A stretch of DNA of 64,000 nucleotides from Pedobacter endophyticus (lineage in GTDB: Bacteria; Bacteroidota; Bacteroidia; Sphingobacteriales; Sphingobacteriaceae), in NCBI RefSeq assembly GCF_015679185.1, contig NZ_CP064939.1, positions 3,038,001 through 3,102,000 of the forward strand. The letters are read 5' to 3'. Shown one piece after another: positions 17,016 through 25,197 of the stretch. The notes below the pieces were generated by a model, which was not told the origin of the DNA, did not search any database, and saw nothing but the letters and a program-made list of their open reading frames with translations. The number at the start of each line of letters is the position of its first letter. Position 1 is the first letter of the stretch. Made by a program: the position numbers and the translations under genes.

Positions 17016-17243
17016 TTATTCATTATTCCTAATAAATAAATAGTAAATCACGTATAACCAACTTAACATCCCAGCGATTGCAGAATACAATACGGACTTT
17101 GTGCTACTCCAACATATAGAGACTGCTAGTGCGCTACCAATTCCAATACCATTACCGATAGCTGTGTTAGATATTTTAGAATCATTAGCTAAACAAGGGA
17201 GCGTAAAAACTATAAATAGGGATAATAAGAGCAATTTTTTCAT
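17016..17243 (-). CDS. Small exported or membrane protein, 75 aa
   Basis: The N-terminal MKKLLLLSLFIVFTLPCLAN is a signal peptide or first span. A glycine-rich stretch TAIGNGIGIGSALAVSIC and a final hydrophobic segment AIAGMLSWLYVIYYLFI follow. No family is recognised. It lies 45 nt downstream of nothing obvious and on the same strand as the 203-aa protein upstream of it. The size is close to that of holin-like or small stress peptides, but no specific match is claimed. Confidence 0.55.
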   Translation of the reverse strand: MKKLLLLSLFIVFTLPCLANDSKISNTAIGNGIGIGSALAVSICWSSTKSVLYSAIAGMLSWLYVIYYLFIRNNE

Positions 17244-17556
17244 TTTATAAATGTAGAGTATTTTTTATGAAATTAGGGTTTGTGTAGATCACAAAATTAA
17301 GAGGCCATAAATATGTTTTTGGACTAAATTCACCAATTTCATTCCTTATAGAGCATGTTGGTTTTTGAACTAAGAGTAACACATATTTTCTTTTAAGAGG
17401 CACTTTTAAGTATAATTTCAATCCTCCGTCAATACTATAGTTAAGTTTATATAATACGTTTGTTGGCTAGATAGTTATTTTCTAAAATGATACGTCAAGT
17501 TTTCGAATTGGGATAATGTTGACTTGAAACCCTTGAGTAACATCTATTATGTACGA

Positions 17557-17753
17557 TGCACATTTTTCTTATCATACCTGTTTTATTAACCCCTTTATAA
17601 GGAATTGTGCGCAGTTGCTTATTCTTATAAAAAGCAAAAGTTTTATTAATTGCTGTTTACCTTATAAACACAACATCGACAACACATTCCTCGAGCATAT
17701 CCAAAAACAGAACATCCTCCCTTAAATAGACGTAAAGTTAAAAATTTTGGATA
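17557..17753 (+). repeat. Noncoding island repeat, copy B
   Basis: Partner of the repeat at 13985-14187 in the same orientation. Here the terminal inverted pair is perfect over 10 nt (ATATCCAAAA at 17697-17706 with TTTTGGATAT at 17745-17754). It ends 86 nt before the lipoprotein gene at 17840. A short third match (ATTGTGAGCAGTT-ACCTTATAAA, about 21603-21625) lies near the right recombinase. The rest of the 17244-17556 spacer is featureless. Confidence 0.7.
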
Positions 17754-17839
17754 TTGGTAAGATGGATTAATCGACTTGCAATCATCACTCATTCTTTTAT
17801 ATTTGCATAACTAAATCTCTCTATTAAATTAAACGCTCA

Positions 17840-18340
17840 ATGAAACAATACATCTTTTATTTATTGGCAGCAATAATAATGCTATCTAGCTGCACCACTA
17901 ATTACTACCTTACTGTTTCTGATACTGAAACGCCAATCTATTCAACAGACGATGGTTACGAAAAGGTGGCATTGATTGAGGCAGGTAAAGGATTCATCAG
18001 TAAAGGTAAATCATCGAGAACGGCAACAAGTTATGGGCTATCAAATGGCTACAGTCCGTATATATTAACTTGGAAACCACTTAAAAAGCTAACGAAGAAG
18101 CAACTTGCTGAGTTAGTCTTTACCACTAATTATGGTTATACCTATAGCGGTGTACCAACTTCTGATTACAGATATGGTAGGTTATTAAAAACCTACCCCA
18201 GTTATACTCCATCAGCCGAGCCTAGATCCACAACTAAATCCACTGGATCATCAGGTGGAACTGTACATGTAAAAGGTTACACTCGTAAAGATGGTACTTA
18301 TGTAAGACCACATACAAGATCAGCTCCTAGGAGACATTAG
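17840..18340 (+). CDS. Lipoprotein with GYTRKDGTYVRPH tail, first gene of a defence-like operon
   Basis: 166 aa. A lipobox (MLSSC, Cys at about 19) marks a lipoprotein signal. Positions 20-100 contain an SH3-like beta region (DTETPIYSTDDGYEKVALIE). The C terminus is low-complexity Ser/Thr followed by VKGYTRKDGTYVRPHTRS, a short motif often seen at the ends of exported bacterial proteins. The next gene, a HEPN-domain protein, starts 17 nt later on the same strand, so an exported lipoprotein appears to be co-transcribed with two cytosolic defence proteins. Its role there is unknown. Confidence 0.72.
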   Translation: MKQYIFYLLAAIIMLSSCTTNYYLTVSDTETPIYSTDDGYEKVALIEAGKGFISKGKSSRTATSYGLSNGYSPYILTWKPLKKLTKKQLAELVFTTNYGYTYSGVPTSDYRYGRLLKTYPSYTPSAEPRSTTKSTGSSGGTVHVKGYTRKDGTYVRPHTRSAPRRH

Positions 18341-18357
18341 ATTTCATTTATACCATT

Positions 18358-19299
18358 ATGGCCGTATTTAAACTATATTCAAAACGACAGAAAGAACTGA
18401 GGGGCGAGGTATCTGAGGTATTCACTTATGATAATTTACCAAGTGCATTAAGAGTTCAGGTATCACTTATCATTGACGATGCTTTTGGGGTCGATATAGG
18501 TCGTTATGGCAATGATAACAAGCCAGAAAAAGGGTTTGCCATGATTCACGAAATCATATGTAGAGAATATGGTGTATTTGAATTAGGTATTAATGACACT
18601 GGATACGCTCGTAGTGGCCGAGCGCAGCTTAAGAATCAATTACTTTACTCTCCAGAAACAGATAAGGTTTTAGATGTTATAGAGTTTTGTTTCAAATACA
18701 TCACTAACATAATAGGTAAAGGTCTATATCGCTACAAAGAGACAACGGACATTAAATTAACACCTGATGATGCTGTTGATGAGTTAAACATTCGATTCAA
18801 AGAGCATGGAGTTGGATATCAGTTTGAGTCAGGTGAAATAATACGTGTTGATTCAACGTACGTTCATTCAGAAATAACTAAACCTGTGTTAACATTACTT
18901 TGGAATGAACGATTTAAAGGAGCAAATGAAGAATACTTAAAAGCACATGAGCATTACAGGCATGGTAGAAATAAGGAGTGCTTAACTGACTGTTTAAAAG
19001 CTTTTGAAAGCACAATGAAGATTATCTGTGAAGAGAAGGGTTGGGCTTACAGCCAAACTGATACTGCCAGTAAACTTATAAATGTCTGTTTCGCAAATAA
19101 CCTAATTCCTTCGTTTACACAGAATCAATTCTCGTCACTTCAAAACCTACTAACAACTGGAATCCCTACGATAAGAAATAAAGTAGGGGGACATGGACAA
19201 GGCCAAGTACCTCTGAAGGTAAATGACGGGTTGACTAGATATGGATTAAATTTAACTGGCACCAACATCATTTTCTTAATTGAGCAGAGCGAATTGTAA
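18358..19299 (+). CDS. STM4504/AbiJ-type protein with C-terminal HEPN domain
   Basis: 313 aa. The N terminus LYSKRQKELRGEV and YDNLPSALRVQVSLIIDDAF matches the start of STM4504/CBY_0614 and AbiJ N-terminal-domain proteins. The C-terminal half (about 195-300) is an abortive-infection HEPN domain: KAHEHYRHGRNKECLTDCLK, then IRNKVGGHGQG, which supplies the R...H ribonuclease motif. Such proteins are thought to cleave RNA and stop growth during phage infection. It lies between a lipoprotein (17-nt gap) and an OLD-like ATPase (42-nt gap). The ATPase may act as sensor or control partner, which is inference. Confidence 0.8.
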   Translation: MAVFKLYSKRQKELRGEVSEVFTYDNLPSALRVQVSLIIDDAFGVDIGRYGNDNKPEKGFAMIHEIICREYGVFELGINDTGYARSGRAQLKNQLLYSPETDKVLDVIEFCFKYITNIIGKGLYRYKETTDIKLTPDDAVDELNIRFKEHGVGYQFESGEIIRVDSTYVHSEITKPVLTLLWNERFKGANEEYLKAHEHYRHGRNKECLTDCLKAFESTMKIICEEKGWAYSQTDTASKLINVCFANNLIPSFTQNQFSSLQNLLTTGIPTIRNKVGGHGQGQVPLKVNDGLTRYGLNLTGTNIIFLIEQSEL

Positions 19300-19341
19300 A
19301 TCAATCTAGCTTATCCATAATTACTTAATCATTTATAAGCA

Positions 19342-20841
19342 ATGGCAATATCTAACCAAGTCTTAAAGCAAATAGAGATTCATCAGCTCAAAGGACTGAA
19401 AGACTTAACTATCGACTTTACTCAACACCCACTAACAGCTATTCTCGCGCCAAACGGTATGGGTAAGTCTACAATACTCCATGCTATTGCTTGTATCAAT
19501 AATCCAGTAACTGTCCCAACCTCAACTGTAAACCATCGTTTAAGTGAGTTTTTTACTCCTACAACACATTCAATTTGGACAGGTAGTAGCTTTATGGTAA
19601 CTCAGGACTACCAAAATGCTGCAATTACTAGTAGAGATGTAAGGACTCACTTCAGAAAAGTAGTTGGACGATGGGCACCAAGATATGTAACTCGCATTGA
19701 AAGATATGTATCGTACATCGGTATTAGAACATGTGTCCCAATGATTGAATTAGAAACGCAACAAGCGCGTATACAATTTAATACCACGCCACTTACGGAT
19801 GCTCATTCTACAAGGGTAAGGAATGCTGCAGGCTATGTGATGAACAAAGTGTACAATGAGTATAACGAGCATAAGACTGGTTGGAATAAAAGCTACATTG
19901 GAGTTTCCGTCAATGGGATTTCTTACTCTTCATTAAGTATGGGAGCTGGTGAGCAAAGAGTCTTTTTTATTCTGTCTGAGGTTTTTAGAGCACCGAATTA
20001 TGGATTGATTATAATTGATGAACTTGACTTATTATTACATGAGGATGCACTATTTAGGCTTTTGGAAAAGCTTAATGAAGTCGCTAGTAACAAGCATCTT
20101 CAGATTGTTTTCACTACTCATGCGCTGTCTATTTTGACATTGGATTACATAGCATTTAGGCATCTCTATCAAACTCCATCTAAAACTCTTTGTTTTAGTG
20201 ATACGAAACCTGATGCCCTACAAAGATTAACAGGACATCAACTTAGACCACTTGAGATGTTTGTCGAGGACGATCTTGCTTATGCTATCGTAAAGAAGAT
20301 TGGTTCTGAAGAAGGATTGTCGAAGTATATGTCAGTTAAGAAGTTTGGGGCTGCCATAAATTGCTTTACTACAGTTGCTGGAGCCATACTAAACCAGCTT
20401 GACAACTTTCAAAATATGCTTTTTGTTCTTGATGGGGATGAATATAGTTCAGAAGAATTAAAAATACGAATGATTGGTAAGGTATTGACAGGCACATCTG
20501 AAGAGAATATACTTCAGCGAGCCTCTGCGCTGGAGAAAATTACTCAGTTGATACTACCTGTTGGGTTCCATCCTGAGTTTTATTTTTATAATGTCATCTG
20601 TGAGCTAAACAATGGAGATCTGACTGTTGAGCAAAGAGAAATTGTAGATGCAGCAAGGCAAATTGGTAATCCTGGCGATGAGCATAGGTATTTCAATGAT
20701 GTCATTGTGAGAATGGATTTTACAAGGGAAGTAGGATTGAATAAACTCGTAGATCTGCTAAGCATTACTCCACAATGGGCTTCGATAAGTCAGAATATTA
20801 GGCAATGGCTTGACGAAAAAAGAGAGGTTGTTGTAGAGTAA
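19342..20841 (+). CDS. OLD-like AAA ATPase with TOPRIM-type nuclease domain
   Basis: 499 aa. The ABC-type ATPase has Walker A APNGMGKST (36-44), signature SMGAGEQRV (about 200), Walker B LIIIDELDLLLH (about 225) and the switch histidine in FTTHALSIL. After about 300 come FVEDDLAYAIV and LFVLDGDEY, the Glu and DxD elements of a TOPRIM domain. This is the OLD-family layout, used by several anti-phage nucleases such as Gabija GajA and some retron effectors. No UvrD-like helicase partner (GajB) or reverse transcriptase is adjacent; the partner here is a HEPN protein. It ends the operon, and 260 nt of noncoding DNA follows. Confidence 0.82.
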   Translation: MAISNQVLKQIEIHQLKGLKDLTIDFTQHPLTAILAPNGMGKSTILHAIACINNPVTVPTSTVNHRLSEFFTPTTHSIWTGSSFMVTQDYQNAAITSRDVRTHFRKVVGRWAPRYVTRIERYVSYIGIRTCVPMIELETQQARIQFNTTPLTDAHSTRVRNAAGYVMNKVYNEYNEHKTGWNKSYIGVSVNGISYSSLSMGAGEQRVFFILSEVFRAPNYGLIIIDELDLLLHEDALFRLLEKLNEVASNKHLQIVFTTHALSILTLDYIAFRHLYQTPSKTLCFSDTKPDALQRLTGHQLRPLEMFVEDDLAYAIVKKIGSEEGLSKYMSVKKFGAAINCFTTVAGAILNQLDNFQNMLFVLDGDEYSSEELKIRMIGKVLTGTSEENILQRASALEKITQLILPVGFHPEFYFYNVICELNNGDLTVEQREIVDAARQIGNPGDEHRYFNDVIVRMDFTREVGLNKLVDLLSITPQWASISQNIRQWLDEKREVVVE

Positions 20842-21103
20842 TAAGTATTGTACCATAAACACCTATAATGTAGTTAGTACTTCCCATAAACGATGGCATG
20901 CGTTAGCTTTACGTGTTAGGAAGTAAGTGATAGCGAGTATCTGTCTAACTACTGCACCAATTTAAGCTTGTCCCACCAATACGTTTAAAGGAACTACGGC
21001 ATAAACACTCATGTGGCAACCTCACTGTCCATTTATTCCGTTCCTCCTTTACTTAATTGGTTCGAAAGCTTGGTACTTGTGCCATATTTAAATAGATACA
21101 ACT

Positions 21104-21559
21104 ATGGTACAAGAACAATTTAAGGTAGCTGAAGTGCAAGTAAGCTACAAACCAGATTACAACATTAGTGAACGTCCTAAGATAAGCTCGTCTCAACAAA
21201 CGTATTGCCTTTTAAAACAACAATGGGATATGGGTAGAATCTCGTTTCTAGAAGAGTTTAAAGTCATACTCCTTAACCGAAGTAACCATGTGTTGGGGAT
21301 AGTAGATATATCAATGGGTGGTGTCAGTGGTACTTATGTTGATTCAAAGCTAGTGTTTGCTGTTGCTTTAAAAGGTAATGCGTCTGGAATAATAGTCACC
21401 CATAACCATCCTAGTGGATCAATCAGACCGAGTGAGGCAGATATCAAGTTAACGAAACGATTGATAGAATGTGGAAAACTACTTGATATTAATGTCTGGG
21501 ATCACATCATTTTGAGCGAAAACTGCTATTACAGCTTTGCTGATGATGGAATGATATAA
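21104..21559 (+). CDS. RadC-like JAB/MPN domain protein
   Basis: 151 aa, mostly a single JAB1/MPN metalloprotease-like domain. The metal site THNHPSG ... SEADIKLTKRL gives the HxH...S...D pattern of RadC proteins, and DHIILSENCYYSFADDG is the family's usual end. The N-terminal helix-hairpin-helix found in full-length RadC is absent, as is common for copies on Bacteroidota mobile elements. The role of such copies is not known despite the DNA-repair name. It is followed by a strong terminator and lies between the defence cargo and the recombinase. Confidence 0.9.
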   Translation: MVQEQFKVAEVQVSYKPDYNISERPKISSSQQTYCLLKQQWDMGRISFLEEFKVILLNRSNHVLGIVDISMGGVSGTYVDSKLVFAVALKGNASGIIVTHNHPSGSIRPSEADIKLTKRLIECGKLLDINVWDHIILSENCYYSFADDGMI

Positions 21560-21563
21560 CTTG

Positions 21564-21593
21564 AAACCGCTTGAAAAATTCAAGCGGTTATTT
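21564..21593 (+). terminator. Intrinsic terminator after the RadC-like gene
   Basis: Perfect 11-bp stem AACCGCTTGAA/TTCAAGCGGTT with a 3-nt loop, then ATTT. It starts a few nt after the stop codon at 21559. Confidence 0.8.
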
Positions 21594-21670
21594 ACTTAAT
21601 TCATTGTGAGCAGTTACCTTATAAATGAGTCATCAAATCGCTTCTCTTAGCTTTCACTTTTCTTTTATTA

Positions 21671-21683
21671 GGGTATATACCCC
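21671..21683. other. GGGTATATACCC palindrome near the right recombinase
   Basis: The palindrome is followed by CGTTTAATAAAAC and matches the core and tail of the palindrome at 7983. It lies 68 nt beyond the 3' end of the recombinase gene. It may be a terminator for that gene or a binding site for an element protein. Confidence 0.35.
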
Positions 21684-21750
21684 GTTTAATAAAACAGTAA
21701 AAATTGTAATCGGGTGAACCTAACGTTTATTTGTTCCCCAATAGGTTACC

Positions 21751-22866
21751 CTATAATTCGGGCAAAACATCTTTTAGCCTTTCATCGTTGATTTCTCCCA
21801 ATCCCCTTAAATAGTTTAGAGTGACAATCATATTTGAATGTTGTAAAAGTTGTTGCAGGACATGTAAATCTTTCGTTTTCTGATAAACTCCGATTGCAGC
21901 AGTATGACGAAATGAATAAATTGTTTGATTAGGCTCCAATAATTTCGCTTTGATCATCTTTGTTTTAGCTTTACCCCACATTAAGTTGAAATAACCAACG
22001 CTATAAGGTTCTTTGGTCAGAGTGAAAATATTCAACTCTTTATCGCTTATCCCATCTAGTCGTTTCTCTAGCAAAACCTTAATATATAATGGTATATATA
22101 CTGTCCTTATTCGCTTGCTTTTATTTTCACTGCCTGATAATTGAATTTGAGAAAAGTCCTTGACGAAATGCTTTATCTTCAATAGTCTTATTTCGTGATG
22201 GGGACGAAGTAAACACCCGTACGTTAGGATGCAACACAGATGTAAATTAGGATAAGTTGTCTCCAAAAATTCTAAAACCGTATTCAGTTGATCCTTTGAA
22301 TACGGGATATGTAAACAGGCCTTCGCCCTTGCAGGTTTCGTTGATTTCACGACATTAAAACTGGCATAACCTTTTCTCACGAATTCATTTATCAGGGTAC
22401 TTAAACACCTTCTTCGGTTAATGTAATTTCGTTCACTGGACTGAAATTTTGCCAAGAAAGCATCAACAACAGAAAGTGGCAGACTATCACATTTATCATT
22501 GAGGTATATCTTTGGCACAAACTCAACAAACATCCTACATACAGCTTTTAAATTTCGCTTATATAAGTCGCATAGATTAGAGGAAAGTTTTTCAGCTAAA
22601 ACCTCTGCTAATGCATTTTGTAAAGAGGGTAGTTCGGACAATTTTGCAAACGGATTCCAACCTGCATTTAAAGCTTTCGTAAATTCGAATTGAAGTTGAG
22701 TAAGTACTCTTTTTTGGTCCCGAATAGTTGAACATTGATTGGGATTAATAACGAGGTTCAGTCGATTTCCGTTGTACTCGCGCAACCTCTTACCATTATA
22801 ATAAAAGGTTACATAAGCTCTTTCTCCTTGCTTTTTAGGAGTGACAATTTTGGGTTGTGTGAACAT
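21751..22866 (-). CDS. Tyrosine recombinase / integrase of the island
   Basis: 371 aa from the ATG at 22866 (MFTQPKIVTPKKQGERAYV). An ATG 24 nt upstream would include the arm-type repeats in the coding region, so the internal start is preferred. An N-terminal arm-binding segment (VTFYYNGKRLREYNGNRLN) and helical core-binding domain precede the catalytic domain. Box I LTYGCLLRPHHEI retains the Arg. Box II is YSFRHTAA, with Tyr in place of the first His. The end is LLQHSNMIVTLNYLRG with Tyr nucleophile. It lies 54 nt from the tRNA-Arg copy at 22920, the standard place for the element's own integrase. Confidence 0.9.
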   Translation of the reverse strand: MFTQPKIVTPKKQGERAYVTFYYNGKRLREYNGNRLNLVINPNQCSTIRDQKRVLTQLQFEFTKALNAGWNPFAKLSELPSLQNALAEVLAEKLSSNLCDLYKRNLKAVCRMFVEFVPKIYLNDKCDSLPLSVVDAFLAKFQSSERNYINRRRCLSTLINEFVRKGYASFNVVKSTKPARAKACLHIPYSKDQLNTVLEFLETTYPNLHLCCILTYGCLLRPHHEIRLLKIKHFVKDFSQIQLSGSENKSKRIRTVYIPLYIKVLLEKRLDGISDKELNIFTLTKEPYSVGYFNLMWGKAKTKMIKAKLLEPNQTIYSFRHTAAIGVYQKTKDLHVLQQLLQHSNMIVTLNYLRGLGEINDERLKDVLPEL

Positions 22867-22867
22867 G

Positions 22868-22889
22868 ATTTGGCGCATCTCTTGACGCA
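22868..22889. repeat. Right arm-type repeats
   Basis: ATTTGGCGCA at 22868-22877 and TTGACGCA at 22882-22889 repeat the pair at 4498-4519 with two mismatches over 22 nt and identical spacing. They lie just upstream of the recombinase start and 30 nt from the tRNA-Arg copy. Confidence 0.6.
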
Positions 22890-22919
22890 ACCCATTATGA
22901 AAACATCGTAACTCACTGT

Positions 22920-22990
22920 GGTCCCGACGAGGGCCTGCCTCATATCTAAAGTTTAGGAAACTTCTATTCTATCCGTTGAACTACGGGACC
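22920..22990 (-). pseudogene. tRNA-Arg(CCT) copy with replaced T loop, right island boundary
   Basis: 71 nt, identical to 4274-4344 in acceptor, D and anticodon arms, T stem and anticodon CCT. The exception is the T loop (22932-22938), which reads GCAGGCC in tRNA sense instead of TTCGATT. Loss of the TTCxA loop should abolish normal tRNA folding, so this copy is probably not functional. It adjoins metG, the chromosomal side. It is best read as an attachment site left by integration, with the intact gene now at the far end of the island. Confidence 0.75.
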
Positions 22991-23048
22991 ATTTTTATTT
23001 TAGGTTTTAGATTTGGCTTTTTACTCTTCCCAAAATCTACAATCGTAA

Positions 23049-25157
23049 TTATCTAATTATGCTGCCTTCCTGAAATTTTGTGGTAGGCGCAACAAAAGTA
23101 AGTTTTCCTTCCGAATTTTCGGCCATTAAAATCATACCTTGTGATAAAATTCCTTTAATTTCTCGGGGAGCCAGGTTTACGATCATACTTACCTGCTTTC
23201 CGATGATGTCTACAGGGTTATAATATTCCGCTATTCCCGATACTACAGTCCTTTCATCAATGCCCGTATTTACAGTTAGCTTAAGTAACTTCTTTGTTTT
23301 TTCTACCTTTTCGGCAGCAACGATGGTCGCTACTCGAATGTCGATTGCTGAAAATTCATCAAAGTTAATGTTCTCTTTCGCGGGAATCGCTGATGCATTG
23401 TTCGCGGCATTGCTTGCTTTGCTTTGATTCAACTTTTCAATCTGGAACTCAATTTCAGCATCCTCGATTTTTTCGAAAAGCAAGGTAGCCTCGCCAATGT
23501 CGTGCCCACGTTTAAGCAGATTAATTGAGCCAGCATCTTCCCAGGTATGACCACCATTTTGCAACATCTTCATCAATTTCTCGGCCGTAAAAGGTAAAAA
23601 AGGCTCGATCAAAATCTGGATGTTCGCTGCAATTTGAATAGCCAGATTCAAAATTGTGCGTACACGGTCTTCATCTGTTTTAATCAGTTTCCAGGGTTCA
23701 GTTTCCGCCAGGTATTTGTTTCCTAACCGAGCAACATTCATCACCTCTGATAGTGCTTCGCGGAAGCGATAATTTTCAATCGACGCAGAAATTTTTGCAG
23801 GATAGGTTGCCAGCTCGTCTATCACAGCCTGATCTACCTCGGTAGTTTCCATTCGGGTAGGCACCGCCCCGCCGAAATACTTGTGTGTTAAAACCACCAC
23901 GCGATTTACAAAATTGCCCAAAATAGCAACCAATTCGTTATTATTTCTAGCCTGAAAATCCTTCCATGTAAAATCGTTGTCCTTTGTTTCGGGTGCAGTA
24001 GCCGTTAAAACATAGCGCAATACATCTTGCTTACCCTCAAACTCTCTCAAATATTCATTCAGCCATACGGCCCAATTTTTAGAAGTTGAAATCTTTTGCC
24101 CTTCGAGGTTCAGGAATTCATTCGCAGGCACATTATCTGCCAGCGTGTAATCGCCATGCGCCATCAACATTGCCGGAAAGATGATGCAATGAAAAACAAT
24201 GTTGTCTTTGCCTATAAAATGAACCAGTTTGGTTTCATCGCTTTTCCAGTATTCCTCCCAACCACATTTATCGTTTTCATAATTGTTGATGTAATATTCT
24301 TCTGCTTTGGGATTCCATACATCAAGCTTAGCATAATTACAAAGCTCTTTGGTTGCCGAAATGTAGCCAATTGGGGCATCGAACCAAACATAAAGCACTT
24401 TACCTTCCGCATCGCGAAGCGGCACACGAACCCCCCAGTCCAAATCGCGGGTCATGGCTCGAGGCTGCAGTCCCGCATTTAACCAGCTTTGACATTGGCC
24501 GTAAACATTCGGGCGCCACTCTTTATGGCTTTCGATATAAGCCCTTAAGTGGTCTTCATATTTATCTAATGGGAGAAACCAGTTTTTAGTCTCCTTCAAA
24601 ATTGGCTTATCTCCCGACAGGGTCGATTTTGGATTGATCAGATCGGTAGCGTTGAGCGTGGATCCGCAGTTTTCGCACTGATCGCCGTAGGCATTTTCGT
24701 TGCCGCATTTGGGGCAGGTACCGGTTATATACCGATCGGCAAGAAATTGTTTCGCGGTTGGATCGTAATACTGCTCTGTAACTTCCTCCGTAAAAACGCC
24801 TTTATCATACAGCGTTTTAAAAAAATCTGCCGCAGTTTGGTGATGGGTTTGGGAAGAGGTACGGTGATAAATATCGAACGATACACCAAACTCCTTAAAA
24901 GAATCGCCGATAATTTTGTGATATTTATCGACTACCTCTTGTGGGGTGATGCCTTCTCGTTTGGCTTTTAGCGTTATAGGCACACCGTTTTCATCCGATC
25001 CACAAATGAATTTTACATCCCGTTTATTTGAGCGGAGGTAACGGGCATAAATATCTGCAGGGATATAAACCCCAGCCAAATGGCCAATATGCACCGGCCC
25101 ATTCGTATAAGGAAGCGCCGCCGTTACGGTATATCTTTTTATTTTATTATTATCCAA
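23049..25157 (-). CDS. metG: Methionyl-tRNA synthetase
   Basis: About 702 aa from a TTG at 25157 ([20 protein letters not shown]). That start is preferred over an ATG 114 nt upstream, because the longer frame would overlap the divergent gene and add a non-family N terminus. Class I signature [10 protein letters not shown] lies near 20, a zinc knuckle [17 protein letters not shown] near 145, and [11 protein letters not shown] as the KMSKS equivalent near 335. The C-terminal tRNA-binding domain ([20 protein letters not shown]) is present. It charges tRNA-Met for translation. The TTG initiator is inferred from alignment of the N terminus with family habit. Confidence 0.95.
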   Translation of the reverse strand: MDNNKIKRYTVTAALPYTNGPVHIGHLAGVYIPADIYARYLRSNKRDVKFICGSDENGVPITLKAKREGITPQEVVDKYHKIIGDSFKEFGVSFDIYHRTSSQTHHQTAADFFKTLYDKGVFTEEVTEQYYDPTAKQFLADRYITGTCPKCGNENAYGDQCENCGSTLNATDLINPKSTLSGDKPILKETKNWFLPLDKYEDHLRAYIESHKEWRPNVYGQCQSWLNAGLQPRAMTRDLDWGVRVPLRDAEGKVLYVWFDAPIGYISATKELCNYAKLDVWNPKAEEYYINNYENDKCGWEEYWKSDETKLVHFIGKDNIVFHCIIFPAMLMAHGDYTLADNVPANEFLNLEGQKISTSKNWAVWLNEYLREFEGKQDVLRYVLTATAPETKDNDFTWKDFQARNNNELVAILGNFVNRVVVLTHKYFGGAVPTRMETTEVDQAVIDELATYPAKISASIENYRFREALSEVMNVARLGNKYLAETEPWKLIKTDEDRVRTILNLAIQIAANIQILIEPFLPFTAEKLMKMLQNGGHTWEDAGSINLLKRGHDIGEATLLFEKIEDAEIEFQIEKLNQSKASNAANNASAIPAKENINFDEFSAIDIRVATIVAAEKVEKTKKLLKLTVNTGIDERTVVSGIAEYYNPVDIIGKQVSMIVNLAPREIKGILSQGMILMAENSEGKLTFVAPTTKFQEGSIIR

Positions 25158-25197
25158 AACAATTTTTATTAATTTGGCAAAGATAAGTGTTTTGAAG

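Larger units (their letters stand above)
4274..22990. mobile_element. Integrative island inserted at tRNA-Arg(CCT)
   Basis: About 18.7 kb between two direct copies of tRNA-Arg(CCT). Supporting signs are a tyrosine recombinase just inside the right copy, near-identical 22-nt direct repeats inside each end (4498-4519 and 22868-22889), clear AT-richness relative to the metG side, and cargo of defence genes. No relaxase, coupling protein or type IV secretion gene was seen, so it is not self-conjugative as far as visible. Mobilisation or satellite-type transfer is possible. The boundaries are inferred from the repeats. Confidence 0.8.

Noticed and set aside
19342-20841. Gabija GajA
   Set aside because: The ATPase-TOPRIM layout is similar, but no UvrD-like helicase gene follows; the neighbour is a HEPN protein.
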